A DNA stretch of 64,000 nt from Pseudomonadota bacterium (GCA_003577275.1 QEVO01000003.1:62001-126000), one strand, 5' to 3'; positions 52,453 through 64,000 are shown, numbered from the stretch's first letter. Notes: a model not told the origin generated them from the letters alone. Made by a program: numbers and translations.

Positions 52453-54408
52453 TCATGGGCGGTGGGCAACCGCCGCTTCGGCTGCGGCTCGCTGCCGCGG
52501 CAGCGTGACCGTGATCGTGGTGCCGGCATTGACGCCGCTCTTGACCGTCAAGGCGCCGCCATGCAGCTCCACCATGGACTTGGTGATGGCGAGCCCCAGG
52601 CCGGTGCCCTCGTAAATGCGATGCAGAGAGGTATCGGCCTGGGTGAACGGCTCAAGGAGGCGCGGAATATCCGCCGGGTTCATACCGATGCCGGTATCGC
52701 TGACGACCAGCAATAGACCATCGTCGCTGGTGCGCCTGAGGCGAAGCGATATCCTGCCGCCCTCGACATTGAACTTGATGGCGTTCGACAGCAGATTGGA
52801 AATGATCTGCTTGAGCATTCTGGCGTCGGCCCTAAGGGTGGGCAGGTCATCTTCAAGATCGAGCTCCAGAACGATTTTCTTCTCGTCGATGTGGGAATGG
52901 TGAATGCGTAGCACCAGATTGAGAATATCTTCAACCGATACCTCTTCCTCGATGATCTCCATCTGCCCGGACTCCAATTTGGAAATGTCCAGGATATCGT
53001 TGATGATGGCTAAGAGATGGTCGGCGCTTTCGTGAATGTCGGCGGCGTAGCTCCGGTAATTTTCGGCGATCGGACCGCGCAATTGATCCTTGATCATGGC
53101 GGAAAAGCCGATAATGGCGTTCAAGGGCGTGCGCAATTCATGGCTCATATTGGCCATGAATTCGCTTTTGGTGCGGTTCGCCGTCTCAGCCGCTTCCCGG
53201 GCGCGGCGCAGCTCCGCCTCCAATTGGGCTCTCGCCATGGCGTTGTCGCGAAACGTCCCCATCGCCGTCGCCATGCCGGCAATCTCGCCCTTGCCGCCGA
53301 TGTGCGGAATGGTGACATCCAGGTTGCCGTGGGCAAGACGCATGGTGGCCGCGGTCATGTCCTTGATCGGTTCGATCACCCGCCGGCTCATGAACATGAA
53401 CAAGGCGGCAGCGATGCCGGCGCCGAAAAGAAACAGGCCGGCCTGCACGGACATGGAACGAATGGTTTGCAGGAACGTATTTTCAACCTCCGCTGCGGCC
53501 GCGTCTCCCGCCGCGGTATCTACCGCAAACAGACTGTTGATGGCGGCGGTCGACTGCTCGAACCATTGTTGCGGGGATAGCGTATAAGGAGCGCCGGCGA
53601 TGGCGGCCTGGATGAGGGCGGCGCGCTGGCGATCGAAGTCCTTGAAGTATGCCGTATCGGCGGCTTGCACGGTGCGGCGAACTTCCATCGGCATGCTGGC
53701 GTCGCTGGCGAAGAAGCGGGTGATTTTCCAGGCCAGTTCGATCATGCCGCGATTGCGGGCAATGCCGTTGAGGGCGGCGTAAGTCATCGGCGTCTTGGCC
53801 GAGATCATGGCGCCGATCATGGCCCGCTCGCGGCCGGCATATTCCACCGCCATCCAGGCGAAGTAACGCAATATCCGCAGATCAGCGAGCAGCGTATCCG
53901 GGCTATTGGCGGCCCGCGCCGCCACCAGCCGCAGCATCTGGCAGCCTTCGATAAGATCGGTGATCGCCGTAATCCATTCCTTGGCAAGGTCCGGCTGCCG
54001 TTCGGATGCCGAGATGGAGATGGCGACATCCACCTCTGGCCGCAATCGATCAACCCGCGCATGCGCCGCCTTCACCTGCGCCAACAGATCGTTAACGATG
54101 TCCGTATGCCGATGAGCGCTGAGAAAATGGATGGTTTCCCGAATGCTGGCGTCTGCGGCTTGGCGGTAATGGGAAACGGAAATAGCCAGATATTCCGGCG
54201 CCGGATCAGCGGCGGCCAGCGCGATGGAGGTTACGCCCCGCTCCCGCGCCAAGTTCATCATGCCCGTCGCCAACGGCTCGTCGAGGGAGATGGCGTTTGA
54301 TGCGCGGTTGTAGCGATCCCAGGAATTGATCGCCAGAATACTGGTGATGATGGCGGCGATGATCGTCAGCGATCCGACAATCAGCAAAAATATTGACCTG
54401 AGTGACAT
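52453..54408 (-). CDS. Sensor histidine kinase with all-helical periplasmic domain
   Basis: The 651-residue protein has a membrane helix at about 7-29, a helical sensor region of nearly 290 residues, a second helix at about 317-340, HAMP, a HisKA domain with [19 protein letters not shown] (phospho-His) and an ATPase domain with [10 protein letters not shown] (N box), DTGIGM and GTGLGLAI. No receiver or partner response regulator adjoins. The kinase core is about as similar to that of the next gene as a recent duplicate would be, while the sensor halves are unrelated. GGAG lies 7 bp before the chosen ATG; a TTG four codons earlier is possible. Confidence 0.92.
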   Translation of the reverse strand: MSLRSIFLLIVGSLTIIAAIITSILAINSWDRYNRASNAISLDEPLATGMMNLARERGVTSIALAAADPAPEYLAISVSHYRQAADASIRETIHFLSAHRHTDIVNDLLAQVKAAHARVDRLRPEVDVAISISASERQPDLAKEWITAITDLIEGCQMLRLVAARAANSPDTLLADLRILRYFAWMAVEYAGRERAMIGAMISAKTPMTYAALNGIARNRGMIELAWKITRFFASDASMPMEVRRTVQAADTAYFKDFDRQRAALIQAAIAGAPYTLSPQQWFEQSTAAINSLFAVDTAAGDAAAAEVENTFLQTIRSMSVQAGLFLFGAGIAAALFMFMSRRVIEPIKDMTAATMRLAHGNLDVTIPHIGGKGEIAGMATAMGTFRDNAMARAQLEAELRRAREAAETANRTKSEFMANMSHELRTPLNAIIGFSAMIKDQLRGPIAENYRSYAADIHESADHLLAIINDILDISKLESGQMEIIEEEVSVEDILNLVLRIHHSHIDEKKIVLELDLEDDLPTLRADARMLKQIISNLLSNAIKFNVEGGRISLRLRRTSDDGLLLVVSDTGIGMNPADIPRLLEPFTQADTSLHRIYEGTGLGLAITKSMVELHGGALTVKSGVNAGTTITVTLPRQRAAAEAAVAHRP

Positions 54409-54674
54409 CGCTCGCTCCAAACAGGGAATCGATAGAGGGAAGGCGCTGCGGCAGATGTAGGCTCGTTCGAAATAAAGTTACCGACCCTTGGGCGTTGCGA
54501 TTGGCGGCCATCGCAATGCTGAGATCATAAGAATAATTCTATTTTTTTACGCTGTTCTTCGCCCCTTACACTATCAGAGGGCCGCCCCGGTATCCAAGGC
54601 GCGGTTATGCAACATTTGTTACATACATCTCATGATAGTAGAGGAAGTATCGGCTGATCGCCGGTTTTCTTGCA

Positions 54675-56606
54675 TTACTGCCGTACGCTCTCTGATCGCT
54701 CGATGCACTTGTCGGCGCGTATCAGCAGCCGTTCGGCGGGAAGCGTTACGGTGACGGTGGTGCCGGCATTGATGGCGCTGTCCACGGTCAACACGCCGCC
54801 GTGCAGAGTCACCATTGATTTAGCGATGGCAAGTCCGAGACCGGTACCCTGATGGGAGCGGCTGTGGGCGGCGCTGGCCTGGGCGAAAGGCTCCAAGAGG
54901 CGCGGGATATCAGCGGGATCCATGCCGATGCCGGTGTCACGCACGGCAAAGTACACATCGCCGTTCAGCAGACGGCCGGCGGTCAGCGTCACCCGGCCCT
55001 CGTCGATATTGAACTTCACCGCGTTGGAGAGAATATTGATCAAGATTTGCTTGAGCATGCGGGCATCGACCAGCAGATCAGGGATTTTCTCCTTGAGCAC
55101 CAGTTCCACCGCAATGCCGCGTTCATCGGCCCGCTGACGAATGATGCGCAGCACCAGGCTCAGCATTTCCTCCACCGCGACCTCTTCCTCCATCAGCTCC
55201 ATCTTTCCCGCTTCGAGCTTGGAGATATCGAGAATATCGTTGATGATGGCCAGAAGATGCTCAGCGCTTTCATGAATGTCGACGGCGTATCCCATATAGC
55301 CGTCCGGCATCGGTCCGCGCATCTGGTCCTTGATCATGGCGGAGAAGCCGATGATGGCGTTCAAGGGCGTGCGCAACTCATGGCTCATGTTGGCCAGGAA
55401 TCGCGACTTGGCGGCGTTCGCCACTTCCGCCTCCTCGCGCGCGGCGCGCAATTGCGCTTCATAGGCGCGGATGCCGGAAATGTCGCGAAACAAGCTGACC
55501 GTGCGCGGCTGGCCGTCGACGTGCGAGGCCATGGAGGAGCTCCCCCATAGAACGGGAATCACCCGTCCTGACTTGGTGTAGATATTGTCGATCCGCTTTG
55601 AGTCGATGGCGGCATCGATGGCGCTGCTCCGCGCCTCGGGCGGCGTCAGAAAAATGCTCAGCGGCTGGTTGATCAGTTCGTGCGCGGCGTATTCCGTCAG
55701 GGCGCAGGTCGCCGGGTTTACCTTCTCGATGCGCTGGCGAGTATCGGTGACCACCAGACAGTCGAACATATTGCCGATAATGTCATCAAGATAGGCCGTG
55801 GACACGGTTTTCGCCCGCAGATCGCGGACCATGGCCTTCAAGCCTTCAGCCAGTTCACGCAGCTCTTCATCTTTCGGCGACGGCCAGACGAGGTTGGGCC
55901 GGCCTTCGGCAATGCCATGCACGGTTTCCCGCAGTTCCTCGATGGGGCGCGACAATCGCCGCGCGGCAAAGGCGCCGACCACCATGCTGATCAAAAGCGC
56001 CACGGAAATGGAGACCACCGCCATGCGCAGCAAGCGGTCATAATTTTGGTCGGCGATTTCCTCAAGGGCGGCGTTGTGGCTATCAATCGCGGCATTGATG
56101 TGGTTGTGGTTCAGCGTCAGCTCCACCGCTCCCAGGATGCGCTGACCGATCTTGATGGGGGCGGCGACGCGGGTCAGCTTATCTTTGCTCGCCACCAGCC
56201 ATTCACCCTTGGCGATCACCCGATCGCGGATATCGGCCGCCGCCATGACGCCGAAGTTTTGAATGGTTGGGGTGCCGTCATGCAGGATGGCGCCGCCGGC
56301 GTCATAAACCAGGATGTCGCGCACGTCAGGCAGGTTGCGCACGGAACTTAGAAGATTGTATAGCGTCTCGAAATCCTCCTTATAGAGAGGATTGACCAGC
56401 GCCGAGCTCATCATGATCAGAAGGCCGCGCCCGCGGCCTTCAAGCTGTTTCATCAGGTGGTGCTGGCTGATGGCGGCGCTAGCCTCCGACATGCTGTTAC
56501 GATTGATTTCCGCCACATGAAGAAAAATGATGGTCACCACGGCCGACGCCGCCAAGGCGGCGCTGGCCAGCATCAGGGCGTAGCGTTCGCGCAAGCGCAG
56601 CGTCAT
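54675..56606 (-). CDS. PAS-domain sensor histidine kinase coupled to a PhnD-like protein
   Basis: The 643-residue protein has a membrane helix (about 11-31), a periplasmic sensor of about 150 residues, a second helix (about 195-215), HAMP, a PAS domain (about 265-380; CLVVTDTRQRIEKVNPATCAL), HisKA ([19 protein letters not shown]) and the ATPase motifs ILSNAVKF, DTGIGM and GTGLGLAI. The ATG overlaps the stop of the binding-protein gene upstream (ATGA), so signal detection by that protein is likely. No response regulator is adjacent. Its core is a paralogue of the kinase at 52453. Confidence 0.92.
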   Translation of the reverse strand: MTLRLRERYALMLASAALAASAVVTIIFLHVAEINRNSMSEASAAISQHHLMKQLEGRGRGLLIMMSSALVNPLYKEDFETLYNLLSSVRNLPDVRDILVYDAGGAILHDGTPTIQNFGVMAAADIRDRVIAKGEWLVASKDKLTRVAAPIKIGQRILGAVELTLNHNHINAAIDSHNAALEEIADQNYDRLLRMAVVSISVALLISMVVGAFAARRLSRPIEELRETVHGIAEGRPNLVWPSPKDEELRELAEGLKAMVRDLRAKTVSTAYLDDIIGNMFDCLVVTDTRQRIEKVNPATCALTEYAAHELINQPLSIFLTPPEARSSAIDAAIDSKRIDNIYTKSGRVIPVLWGSSSMASHVDGQPRTVSLFRDISGIRAYEAQLRAAREEAEVANAAKSRFLANMSHELRTPLNAIIGFSAMIKDQMRGPMPDGYMGYAVDIHESAEHLLAIINDILDISKLEAGKMELMEEEVAVEEMLSLVLRIIRQRADERGIAVELVLKEKIPDLLVDARMLKQILINILSNAVKFNIDEGRVTLTAGRLLNGDVYFAVRDTGIGMDPADIPRLLEPFAQASAAHSRSHQGTGLGLAIAKSMVTLHGGVLTVDSAINAGTTVTVTLPAERLLIRADKCIERSESVRQ

Positions 56607-57535
56607 GGCAGGCCCGCGAAGTTATTGTTAAGGCTTCTGCGCAAGTCCTCGAGTTGCGCCAGAGTTTCCGGCGACAGCTTCTGATAGCGACCAACCTTGA
56701 AATAGGTTTTAAGTGCCGCCTTGCCGTCCGGATGGTGCGGCATGGCCAGCAGGATGGCCGCAAGCCGTTCTTTAAGCGCGCCGTCAAGCCCGCGCCGCGT
56801 CAGCATCAGGCTGCGCACTGTCGGTTTGGTTTGGCCGATGACCTTAAGATCGCGGCGGAATGCCGGCGGTATCTTGGCGTTGTTGCTCCATCTTGTGTTG
56901 CTGATCACGCCGGCATCGGCATGACGGCGGACGATTTGCGCCAGAATGCTGGTCTCGCCTCCGGCGAAACTGTAGCTCACGGCTTGGCGGTCAAGCTTCA
57001 GCTTGGGATCGTCCGCGGCGCGAAGCGTCAGGCCAGAGGTGGTCAGAAAAGCATAAGGGAGAAAGAATCCGGACATCGAATCGGGGTCTTCGAAGGCCAG
57101 GCGGCGGCCGCGCAGCTCTGCAAGCGAGGCGATGCCGTCCTTGCGGGCAAGAATGAGGGTGGCGTAGGTGGCGACGCCGTTCTTCCATTCATGGAGAAAG
57201 ATGTCCGCCAGCCGCAGCTTTTCCAGCTGCAAGGCGGTAAAGGCGGTCTCGGACAAGTAATCCACCTTGCCCTCGCGCAACAGGCGCGCCATGTGGTCGA
57301 TATCTTCGGCAACCACCACGGCAGACGCCCGAATGGGCGTGTCGGCCGCCAGTTGCCGCACCACGTAGGCGTTGAGGGCTTCCAGCTTGGGATATTGCTT
57401 ATCGGGGCTTGACGAGATGCGCCCCAGGACGAGCGTATCTTTGCGCGTGGCCTCAGCGAGGTTCTCGGCCAGGGCCGGCGCCGCCCACAGCCACGCCGCT
57501 CCGCAGGCCGCCAGGATGTAAAACCACCACCGCAT
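56603..57535 (-). CDS. PhnD-like periplasmic binding protein, probable sensor partner
   Basis: The 310-residue protein has a signal peptide (WWFYILAACGAAWLWAAPALA, cleavage before ENL) and the periplasmic-binding fold of the phosphate/phosphonate-binding family (PhnD; SYSFAGGETSILAQIVRRHADAGVI is the typical cleft region). No ABC permease or ATPase gene accompanies it; instead it is coupled to a histidine kinase. Binding proteins of this family that serve kinases rather than transporters are known. The ligand could be an oxyanion but is not visible from sequence. The ATG at 57535 is preceded by AGAAAGAG; a longer form starting at 57583 is less likely. Confidence 0.85.
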   Translation of the reverse strand: MRWWFYILAACGAAWLWAAPALAENLAEATRKDTLVLGRISSSPDKQYPKLEALNAYVVRQLAADTPIRASAVVVAEDIDHMARLLREGKVDYLSETAFTALQLEKLRLADIFLHEWKNGVATYATLILARKDGIASLAELRGRRLAFEDPDSMSGFFLPYAFLTTSGLTLRAADDPKLKLDRQAVSYSFAGGETSILAQIVRRHADAGVISNTRWSNNAKIPPAFRRDLKVIGQTKPTVRSLMLTRRGLDGALKERLAAILLAMPHHPDGKAALKTYFKVGRYQKLSPETLAQLEDLRRSLNNNFAGLP

Positions 57536-57688
57536 TCGAACTCTTTCTGAACCCCGCACCGTTCCTCGCCCTGAGGAGAGCATACGATTCTTGGGATTTT
57601 GTAAATAGCCGATGTCGCCGCCGCCATTGCCAGGGCAGCGGCGATTGGGTATCTATCCGTCCCCTGCGGCAGCGAGGAAAGTCAATCC

Positions 57689-59371
<1,683 letters not shown>

Positions 59372-59388
59372 GGGTGGTAGGATGGTAG

Positions 59389-59415
59389 TGTGGGTCAAGC
59401 GTTAGCGGACCCACA
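59389..59415. terminator. Hairpin between convergent ettA and mlaA
   Basis: TGTGGGTC (59389-59396) pairs with GACCCACA (59408-59415) around an 11-nt loop. No U-tract follows on either strand, so it is a possible bidirectional terminator or a dispersed intergenic repeat of the common GTGGGTC...GACCCAC type. Confidence 0.4.
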
Positions 59416-59421
59416 ACCACG

Positions 59422-60219
59422 CTATTTCGGTTCTTCCGGCTCTTCCTCGAAGATATCTTCTTCTTCCTTGCTGGGTTCCGTCTCGCCGTTGGAAATGCGG
59501 AACTTGCGGTTCTGGCGATAGGCGCTGCGCATGGCGGCGTAAAAGTCGGTGGAGTTGCGTTCCAGATCCTCGAGGGTTCCAATGTTGCGCGCCCGGAAAT
59601 CAACGATTTCCAGCCCGGTGCGGGTGTAGCTCAGATAGGACAGATCCTGGTCGTGCAGTTCGTTGCTGACCGGATCGATGAAAAACTCCGTAACGAAGCC
59701 GACGAAATCCCGCGGGTTGGAGGGGCCGAGGAACGGCACCACCAGATAGAATCCCTCGCCGACGCCCCACACCGCCAGGGTTTCGCCGAAATCTTCCGTG
59801 TGGCGCTCCATGCCCCATTCGGTGGCCGGATCAAACAGGCCGCCGACGCCGAAGGTGGTGTTGGCGGCAAACCGCCCCAGGGTTACGCCGCCGCGCTCGA
59901 TCTCGCCTTGCAGGAGGTCGTTGGCGAGTATGAGCGGGGTTTGCAGATTCCACAGAAAATTGGTGATCATCTGACGGATCGGCGTTGGCAGGATGGCGCG
60001 ATAGACCTGCGCCACCGGCTTCATGAACGCCCGGTCGAACGCCATATTGAAATCGTGGGTGGCCCGGTTTAGGGGCTCTAAGGGGTCGTTGCGCTCCTGA
60101 AAAGCGCTGAGCGCCGCCGGATCATCGGCCGGCGGCCGGCTGGCGCAGCCGGCAAGCATCATGGCCGCCGCCAGCAGCAGTGGCACGATCCGTTGCGAAC
60201 CCCGTGTCGGACTGGTCAT
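59422..60219 (-). CDS. mlaA: MlaA/VacJ-family outer-membrane lipoprotein
   Basis: Removes misplaced phospholipids from the outer leaflet of the outer membrane with the Mla pathway. The 265-residue protein has a lipoprotein signal with lipobox LAGC (mature Cys at about residue 25), the family motifs NDPLEPLNRATHDFNMAFDR and GLFDPATEWG, and GFYLVVPFLGPSNPRDFVG. The acidic C-terminal tail is longer than usual. The other mla genes are not in this window. Confidence 0.95.
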   Translation of the reverse strand: MTSPTRGSQRIVPLLLAAAMMLAGCASRPPADDPAALSAFQERNDPLEPLNRATHDFNMAFDRAFMKPVAQVYRAILPTPIRQMITNFLWNLQTPLILANDLLQGEIERGGVTLGRFAANTTFGVGGLFDPATEWGMERHTEDFGETLAVWGVGEGFYLVVPFLGPSNPRDFVGFVTEFFIDPVSNELHDQDLSYLSYTRTGLEIVDFRARNIGTLEDLERNSTDFYAAMRSAYRQNRKFRISNGETEPSKEEEDIFEEEPEEPK

Positions 60220-60380
60220 CGCCGCGTTTCCTCTTCTTCGTCGCCGGTCGGTTATGGCTCGCCGGCGTTGCCTTCTATGCCATAAGGCCTTGCCAAGCGG
60301 TTACCACACAAGAAGAAAACGGCCAAGAGCGGACGTGGTGAAAAATCCTCTTTGACTTTCAGGGGCCGGCGGGTTAGATG

Positions 60381-60406
60381 AACATATAAAGATTTCTTTA
60401 TATGTT
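60381..60406 (+). promoter_or_regulatory. 26-bp perfect inverted repeat, probable operator of the methionine operon
   Basis: AACATATAAAG (60381-60391) and CTTTATATGTT (60396-60406) are perfect 11-bp arms around ATTT, ending 21 bp before the ArsR-methyltransferase start codon. Operators of SAH-responsive ArsR regulators (SahR) described in Proteobacteria are AT-rich palindromes with an AAAGATNTCTTT-type core as I recall. Binding by the first gene product is likely. Confidence 0.65.
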
Positions 60407-60427
60407 GACCATGAACCCATATCGGCC

Positions 60428-61444
60428 ATGACCCAAGGGCGCACAGATACCAGGAACCAGGAGCCGACGGAGCAGCCGATCGCCGTCGAGGCGCTGCTGG
60501 CGGCGCTCAGGGCGGTGGCCGAACCGACGCGGCTGAGGATACTCGGGCTCTTGTCATCGGGCGAGCTGACGGTCAGCGAATTGACGCAAATCTTGCGGCA
60601 AAGCCAGCCCCGGGTGTCCCGCCACCTGAAATTATTGTGCGAGGCCGGGGTGCTCAACCGTTTCCGCGAGGGCACCTGGGTGTTCTACCGCCTGGCCGAC
60701 GGCGATGGGGTAGGGGCCATGGCCCGCGCTCTGTTGGGCTATCTGTCGTCCAACGACGAGGCCATGGAGCTCGATCGGGAGCGGCTGGCCGAGGTGCGCG
60801 CCGCGCGCGGTGCGGCGGCGGCCGCCTACTTTCGCGCCAACGCCAAGGACTGGGACCGCATCCGCTCGCTGCACGTGCCCGAGGAGCAGGTGGAGGAGCG
60901 GCTCCTGGCCATCGTCGGCAAAAAGCCCATCGGCGATCTCCTCGATGTCGGCACCGGCACCGGCCGCATGCTGGAGCTGTTCGCCAAGTATGCCGATCAC
61001 GCGGTGGGCATCGACTTAAGCCGCGACATGCTGGCCCTGGCCCGCGCCAATATCGAGCGTAAAGGTTTTGCCAACTGCCAGGTACGGCTGGGCGACATGT
61101 ACGATCTGGCGCTGGCCGATCAATCCATCGACCTGGTGCTCTTTCACCAGGTGCTGCATTTCGCCGACGATCCCTTGGCCGCCATTCGCGAGACGGCGCG
61201 CATCCTGCGTCCCGGCGGGCGGGTGGTGGTGGCCGATTTTGCGCCCCATGAGTTCGAGTTCCTGCGCGACGAGCAGGCGCACCGCCGGTTGGGCTTTTCT
61301 CATGACGAGGTGAAGAGCTGGTTTCGCGCCGCCCGACTGGAGCCCGAGACGGTGGAGGATTTGAAAGGCAAAGGCAAGAAGCTCACCGTCACTCTATGGT
61401 CGGCGAGAAAACCAAAACATAATCGGGAAGGACGCCCATCATGA
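60428..61444 (+). CDS. ArsR-family regulator fused to a SAM-dependent methyltransferase-like domain
   Basis: The 338-residue protein has an ArsR winged helix (about 20-100; RILGLLSSGELTVSELTQIL and SQPRVSRHLKLLCEAGVL) with no metal-binding Cys motif, then a Rossmann methyltransferase domain (about 150-320; LLDVGTGTGRMLELFA for SAM, then DMYDLALADQSIDLVL and ILRPGGRVVVADF). A regulator that binds SAM or S-adenosylhomocysteine through the second domain would fit its place as first gene before metF and metH. Its stop overlaps metF (ATGA). Whether it still methylates anything is unknown. Confidence 0.92.
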   Translation: MTQGRTDTRNQEPTEQPIAVEALLAALRAVAEPTRLRILGLLSSGELTVSELTQILRQSQPRVSRHLKLLCEAGVLNRFREGTWVFYRLADGDGVGAMARALLGYLSSNDEAMELDRERLAEVRAARGAAAAAYFRANAKDWDRIRSLHVPEEQVEERLLAIVGKKPIGDLLDVGTGTGRMLELFAKYADHAVGIDLSRDMLALARANIERKGFANCQVRLGDMYDLALADQSIDLVLFHQVLHFADDPLAAIRETARILRPGGRVVVADFAPHEFEFLRDEQAHRRLGFSHDEVKSWFRAARLEPETVEDLKGKGKKLTVTLWSARKPKHNREGRPS

Positions 61445-62343
61445 CGCCGCCGGACTTTCGCCCCAACCTGTTCGCCTTCGCGCCCGGCGATGTCGCGGTG
61501 TCGTTCGAATTCTTTCCGCCCAAAACGGCGGCCATGGAGCAGACGCTGTGGGAAGCGGTGCGGGCGTTGGCGCCGCTGCATCCGCGCTTTGTCTCGGTGA
61601 CCTACGGCGCCGGCGGCTCGACCCGCGAGCGCACCCATAACACCGTTGTGCGTATCTTGCAGGAAACCGCGCTCATCCCAGCGGCGCATTTAACCTGCGT
61701 GGCGGCCAGCCGCGACGAGGTGGATGAAGTGGCGCGGCGCTACTGGGCGGCAGGCGTGCGCCATGTGGTGGCGCTTCGGGGCGATCCGCCGGAAGGCGAT
61801 ACGCGGTTTACGCCGCATCCGCAGGGCTATGAAAACGCCGCCGCGCTGGTAGCCGGCTTGAAGCGCATCGGCGACTTCGACATCAGCGTCGCCTGTTATC
61901 CTGAACGCCATGTGGACAGCGCCGATTGGCAGGCGGAGCTTGATAACCTGAAGCGCAAGGTGGATAACGGCGCCAGCCGCGCCATCACCCAGTTCTTTTT
62001 CGATCCCGATCTTTATTTCCGTCTGGTGGAGCGCGCCACGGCCGCCGGCATCCACGTTCCCATCGTCCCCGGCATCATGCCGGTGACCAACTTCAAGGGG
62101 ATCACTAGTTTTGCCGCCCGTTGCGGCGCCAGCGTGCCTAAATGGCTGGCCGAGTTATTCCAGGGCCTGGACGACCATCCCGCCACCCGGCAACTGGTGG
62201 CGGCGGCGGTGTCGGCGGAATTATGCCGGCGCTTGTACGACGGCGGCGTCAAGGAGTTTCATTTCTATACCCTCAATCGCGCCGAGCTGACTTACGCCAT
62301 CTGCCACACCTTAGGCCTGCGGCCGGAGGAGAAACAAACATGA
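61441..62343 (+). CDS. metF: Methylenetetrahydrofolate reductase
   Basis: Reduces 5,10-methylene-THF to 5-methyl-THF with FAD. The 300-residue TIM-barrel protein has SFEFFPPKT near the start (with the active-site Glu), [21 protein letters not shown] and the region [19 protein letters not shown]. Coupled by ATGA overlaps to the regulator before it and the methionine synthase gene after it, so methyl-THF made here passes directly to remethylation of homocysteine. Confidence 0.96.
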   Translation: MTPPDFRPNLFAFAPGDVAVSFEFFPPKTAAMEQTLWEAVRALAPLHPRFVSVTYGAGGSTRERTHNTVVRILQETALIPAAHLTCVAASRDEVDEVARRYWAAGVRHVVALRGDPPEGDTRFTPHPQGYENAAALVAGLKRIGDFDISVACYPERHVDSADWQAELDNLKRKVDNGASRAITQFFFDPDLYFRLVERATAAGIHVPIVPGIMPVTNFKGITSFAARCGASVPKWLAELFQGLDDHPATRQLVAAAVSAELCRRLYDGGVKEFHFYTLNRAELTYAICHTLGLRPEEKQT

Positions 62344-63401
62344 CCCGCGATGAACGTCTGGCGCTGCTGCCGGCGCTGTTGAAAGAGCATATCCTGGTGC
62401 TCGACGGCGCCATGGGCACCATGATCCAGCGCCACAAGCTCGATGAGGCGGCCTATCGCGGCGCGCGCTTTGCCTCCTGGAAGCGGGACGTAAAGGGCAA
62501 CAACGATCTTCTGACGCTGACCCAGCCCGCCATCATCCGCGGCATCCACGAGGCCTACCTGGCGGCCGGCGCCGATATTATCGAGACCAACACGTTTAAC
62601 GCGACGCGGGTATCCATGGCCGATTACGGCATGGAAGCGTTGGCGGGCGAACTCAATTGCGAAGGAGCGCGGCTGGCCCGCGCCGCCTGCGATGAAGCGC
62701 AAGCCAAGGATGGCCGGCCGCGCTATGTGGCGGGCGTGCTGGGGCCCACCAATCGCACCGCGTCGTTGTCGCCCGATGTCAATAATCCGGGTCTGCGCAA
62801 CATCACCTTTGATGAATTGCACGATGCCTATCGCGAAGCCACGGCGGCGCTGATTGACGGCGGCGCGGATATTATCTTGATCGAGACCATCTTTGATACC
62901 CTGAACGCCAAGGCCGCCATCGTCGCGGTGCTGGAAACTTTTGATGAAAAAAACGTTCGTCTGCCAATCATGATTTCCGGCACCATCACCGACGCTTCGG
63001 GCCGCACGCTGTCCGGTCAGACGGCGGACGCCTTCTGGTATTCGGTGTCGCATGCTGAACCACTGTCTATTGGCTTGAACTGCGCGCTGGGACCGAAGGA
63101 GCTGCGGCAGCACATTCAAACCTTGTCCCGGGTGGCGGACGCCCATGTTTCGGCCCATCCCAACGCCGGCCTGCCCAACGAGTTGGGCGGCTACGATCTG
63201 ACGCCCGATGACATGGCGCGCCACATCGGCGAATGGGCCCGCGCTGGTCTTGTCAACATCGTCGGCGGCTGCTGCGGCACCACGCCCGATCACATCCGCG
63301 CCATCGCCGAGGCGGTGCAGGGCGTTCCACCCCGCGTCCCGCCACCCCACAAGCCGGTGCTGCACTTATCCGGTCTTGAACCGTTGGCGAGCGTGCAATG
63401 A
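62340..63401 (+). CDS. metH: Methionine synthase, homocysteine-binding polypeptide (split MetH, part 1)
   Basis: The 353-residue protein is the N-terminal homocysteine S-methyltransferase module of cobalamin-dependent methionine synthase. It has [27 protein letters not shown], the zinc-ligand Cys in LNCALG, and the later Cys pair in [14 protein letters not shown]. In E. coli MetH this module is continuous with the folate, cobalamin and activation domains; here a stop codon ends it and the next frame restarts at an overlapping ATG. Such a split is usual in many Alphaproteobacteria, so it is not a broken gene. Confidence 0.94.
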   Translation: MTRDERLALLPALLKEHILVLDGAMGTMIQRHKLDEAAYRGARFASWKRDVKGNNDLLTLTQPAIIRGIHEAYLAAGADIIETNTFNATRVSMADYGMEALAGELNCEGARLARAACDEAQAKDGRPRYVAGVLGPTNRTASLSPDVNNPGLRNITFDELHDAYREATAALIDGGADIILIETIFDTLNAKAAIVAVLETFDEKNVRLPIMISGTITDASGRTLSGQTADAFWYSVSHAEPLSIGLNCALGPKELRQHIQTLSRVADAHVSAHPNAGLPNELGGYDLTPDDMARHIGEWARAGLVNIVGGCCGTTPDHIRAIAEAVQGVPPRVPPPHKPVLHLSGLEPLASVQ

Positions 63402-64000
63402 CGCAAACCGCCACCTTCATCAACATCGGCGAGCGCACCAACGTCACCGGCTCGGCCAAGTTCAAGAAGCTCATTCTCACCGGTGATTATACGGCGGCGC
63501 TCGACGTGGCGCGCCAGCAGGTGGAAGCGGGCGCGCAGGTGATCGACATCAACATGGACGAGGCTATGCTCGATTCAGAGGCCGCCATGGTGACGTTTTT
63601 GAACCTGATCGCGTCTGAGCCCGACATTTGCCGGGTGCCGGTGATGATCGACTCATCCAAGTGGTCGGTGATCGAAGCGGGCCTGAAGTGCCTGCAGGGC
63701 AAGGGCATCGTCAATTCCATCAGCTTGAAGGAAGGCGAGGCGGCATTCCTTGCCCAGGCGCGTAAAGTGCGGCGCTACGGCGCGGCGGTGGTGGTGATGG
63801 CCTTCGATGAAGCGGGCCAGGCCGATACCGTGGAACGTAAAGTCGATATCTGCGCCCGCGCCTATAAGCTCCTGACCGAAAAGGTGGGCTTCCCGCCGGA
63901 AGACATCATCTTCGATCCCAACATCTTCGCCGTGGCGACGGGGATCGAGGAGCACAACGGTTATGGCCTCGCCTTCATCGAGGCGACGCGGCGCATCAAG
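63398..64000 (+). CDS. metH: Methionine synthase, folate/cobalamin polypeptide (split MetH, part 2; cut by window end)
   Basis: The frame starts at an ATG that overlaps the stop of part 1 and stays open to the window edge (201 codons seen). It begins with the pterin-binding domain: [69 protein letters not shown], all typical of MetH residues after about 350. The cobalamin-binding and SAM-activation domains should follow beyond the window. Confidence 0.94.
   Translation, partial: MTQTATFINIGERTNVTGSAKFKKLILTGDYTAALDVARQQVEAGAQVIDINMDEAMLDSEAAMVTFLNLIASEPDICRVPVMIDSSKWSVIEAGLKCLQGKGIVNSISLKEGEAAFLAQARKVRRYGAAVVVMAFDEAGQADTVERKVDICARAYKLLTEKVGFPPEDIIFDPNIFAVATGIEEHNGYGLAFIEATRRIK

Noticed and set aside
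62340..64000. Frameshifted or broken metH
   Set aside because: The two frames meet in a clean ATGA overlap at a domain border, a split common in Alphaproteobacteria.

Overview
The window is a GC-rich alphaproteobacterial chromosome segment, most likely from a member of the Rhodospirillales. The reasons are the alphaproteobacterial style of the histidine kinases, a methionine synthase split over two reading frames, a glutaryl-CoA dehydrogenase / indolepyruvate oxidoreductase gene set, and dispersed palindromic intergenic repeats. No insertion sequence, phage, integrase or CRISPR array was seen. Coding density is high; both ends of the window cut a gene (a copper P-type ATPase at the left, the second methionine synthase polypeptide at the right).

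Region 1 (1-28.3 kb) looks like a carbon-storage and survival island. It holds a short phosphoglucose isomerase, a CBS-pair protein, a Crp/Fnr-type regulator, an orphan OmpR-type response regulator, an operon of alpha/beta hydrolase, phosphoribosyltransferase and ribosome-hibernation factor fused to a cold-shock domain, two small stress-type proteins, and a glycogen block (glgP, malQ, glgX, glgB, glgA and a second alpha-glucan phosphorylase). These are followed by DNA polymerase X, a PRPP synthetase, a kinase-like protein, an archaeal-type fructose-1,6-bisphosphatase and a PEBP protein. Eight copies of a Crp/Fnr-type box (TTGAC-N4-GTCAA and close variants) sit in front of genes here. Each has a possible -10 hexamer about 30-33 bp from the box centre (some of the hexamers are poor), as expected for class II activation. 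They suggest one regulon, probably run by the regulator encoded in the island.

Region 2 (28.3-39.1 kb) is the most striking part: one tightly packed operon that reads as an electron conduit from cytoplasm to cell surface. It encodes a membrane-anchored ferredoxin/FAD oxidoreductase, an exported Sel1/ankyrin protein, a five-helix probable b-haem membrane protein, a 21-haem cytochrome, a giant cytochrome with 33 CXXCH motifs plus one CX3CH built from 14 diheme repeats, and an outer-membrane beta-barrel with a periplasmic N-terminal region. I do not recognise it as a named extracellular electron transfer system.

Region 3 (39.3-52.4 kb) is amino-acid and acyl-CoA catabolism: an old-yellow-enzyme family protein, thioesterase, glutaryl-CoA dehydrogenase, XRE-cupin regulator, MFS exporter, MarR regulator, IorA/IorB, an ALDH7-type aldehyde dehydrogenase and L-serine dehydratase. 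Matching palindromes link the MarR protein to its own gene, the MFS gene and iorAB, and link the XRE-cupin gene to the aldehyde dehydrogenase. Region 4 (52.4-64 kb) has two paralogous histidine kinases (one translationally coupled to a PhnD-like binding protein), EttA, MlaA, and a methionine operon (ArsR-methyltransferase fusion, metF, split metH) behind a 26-bp perfect inverted repeat.
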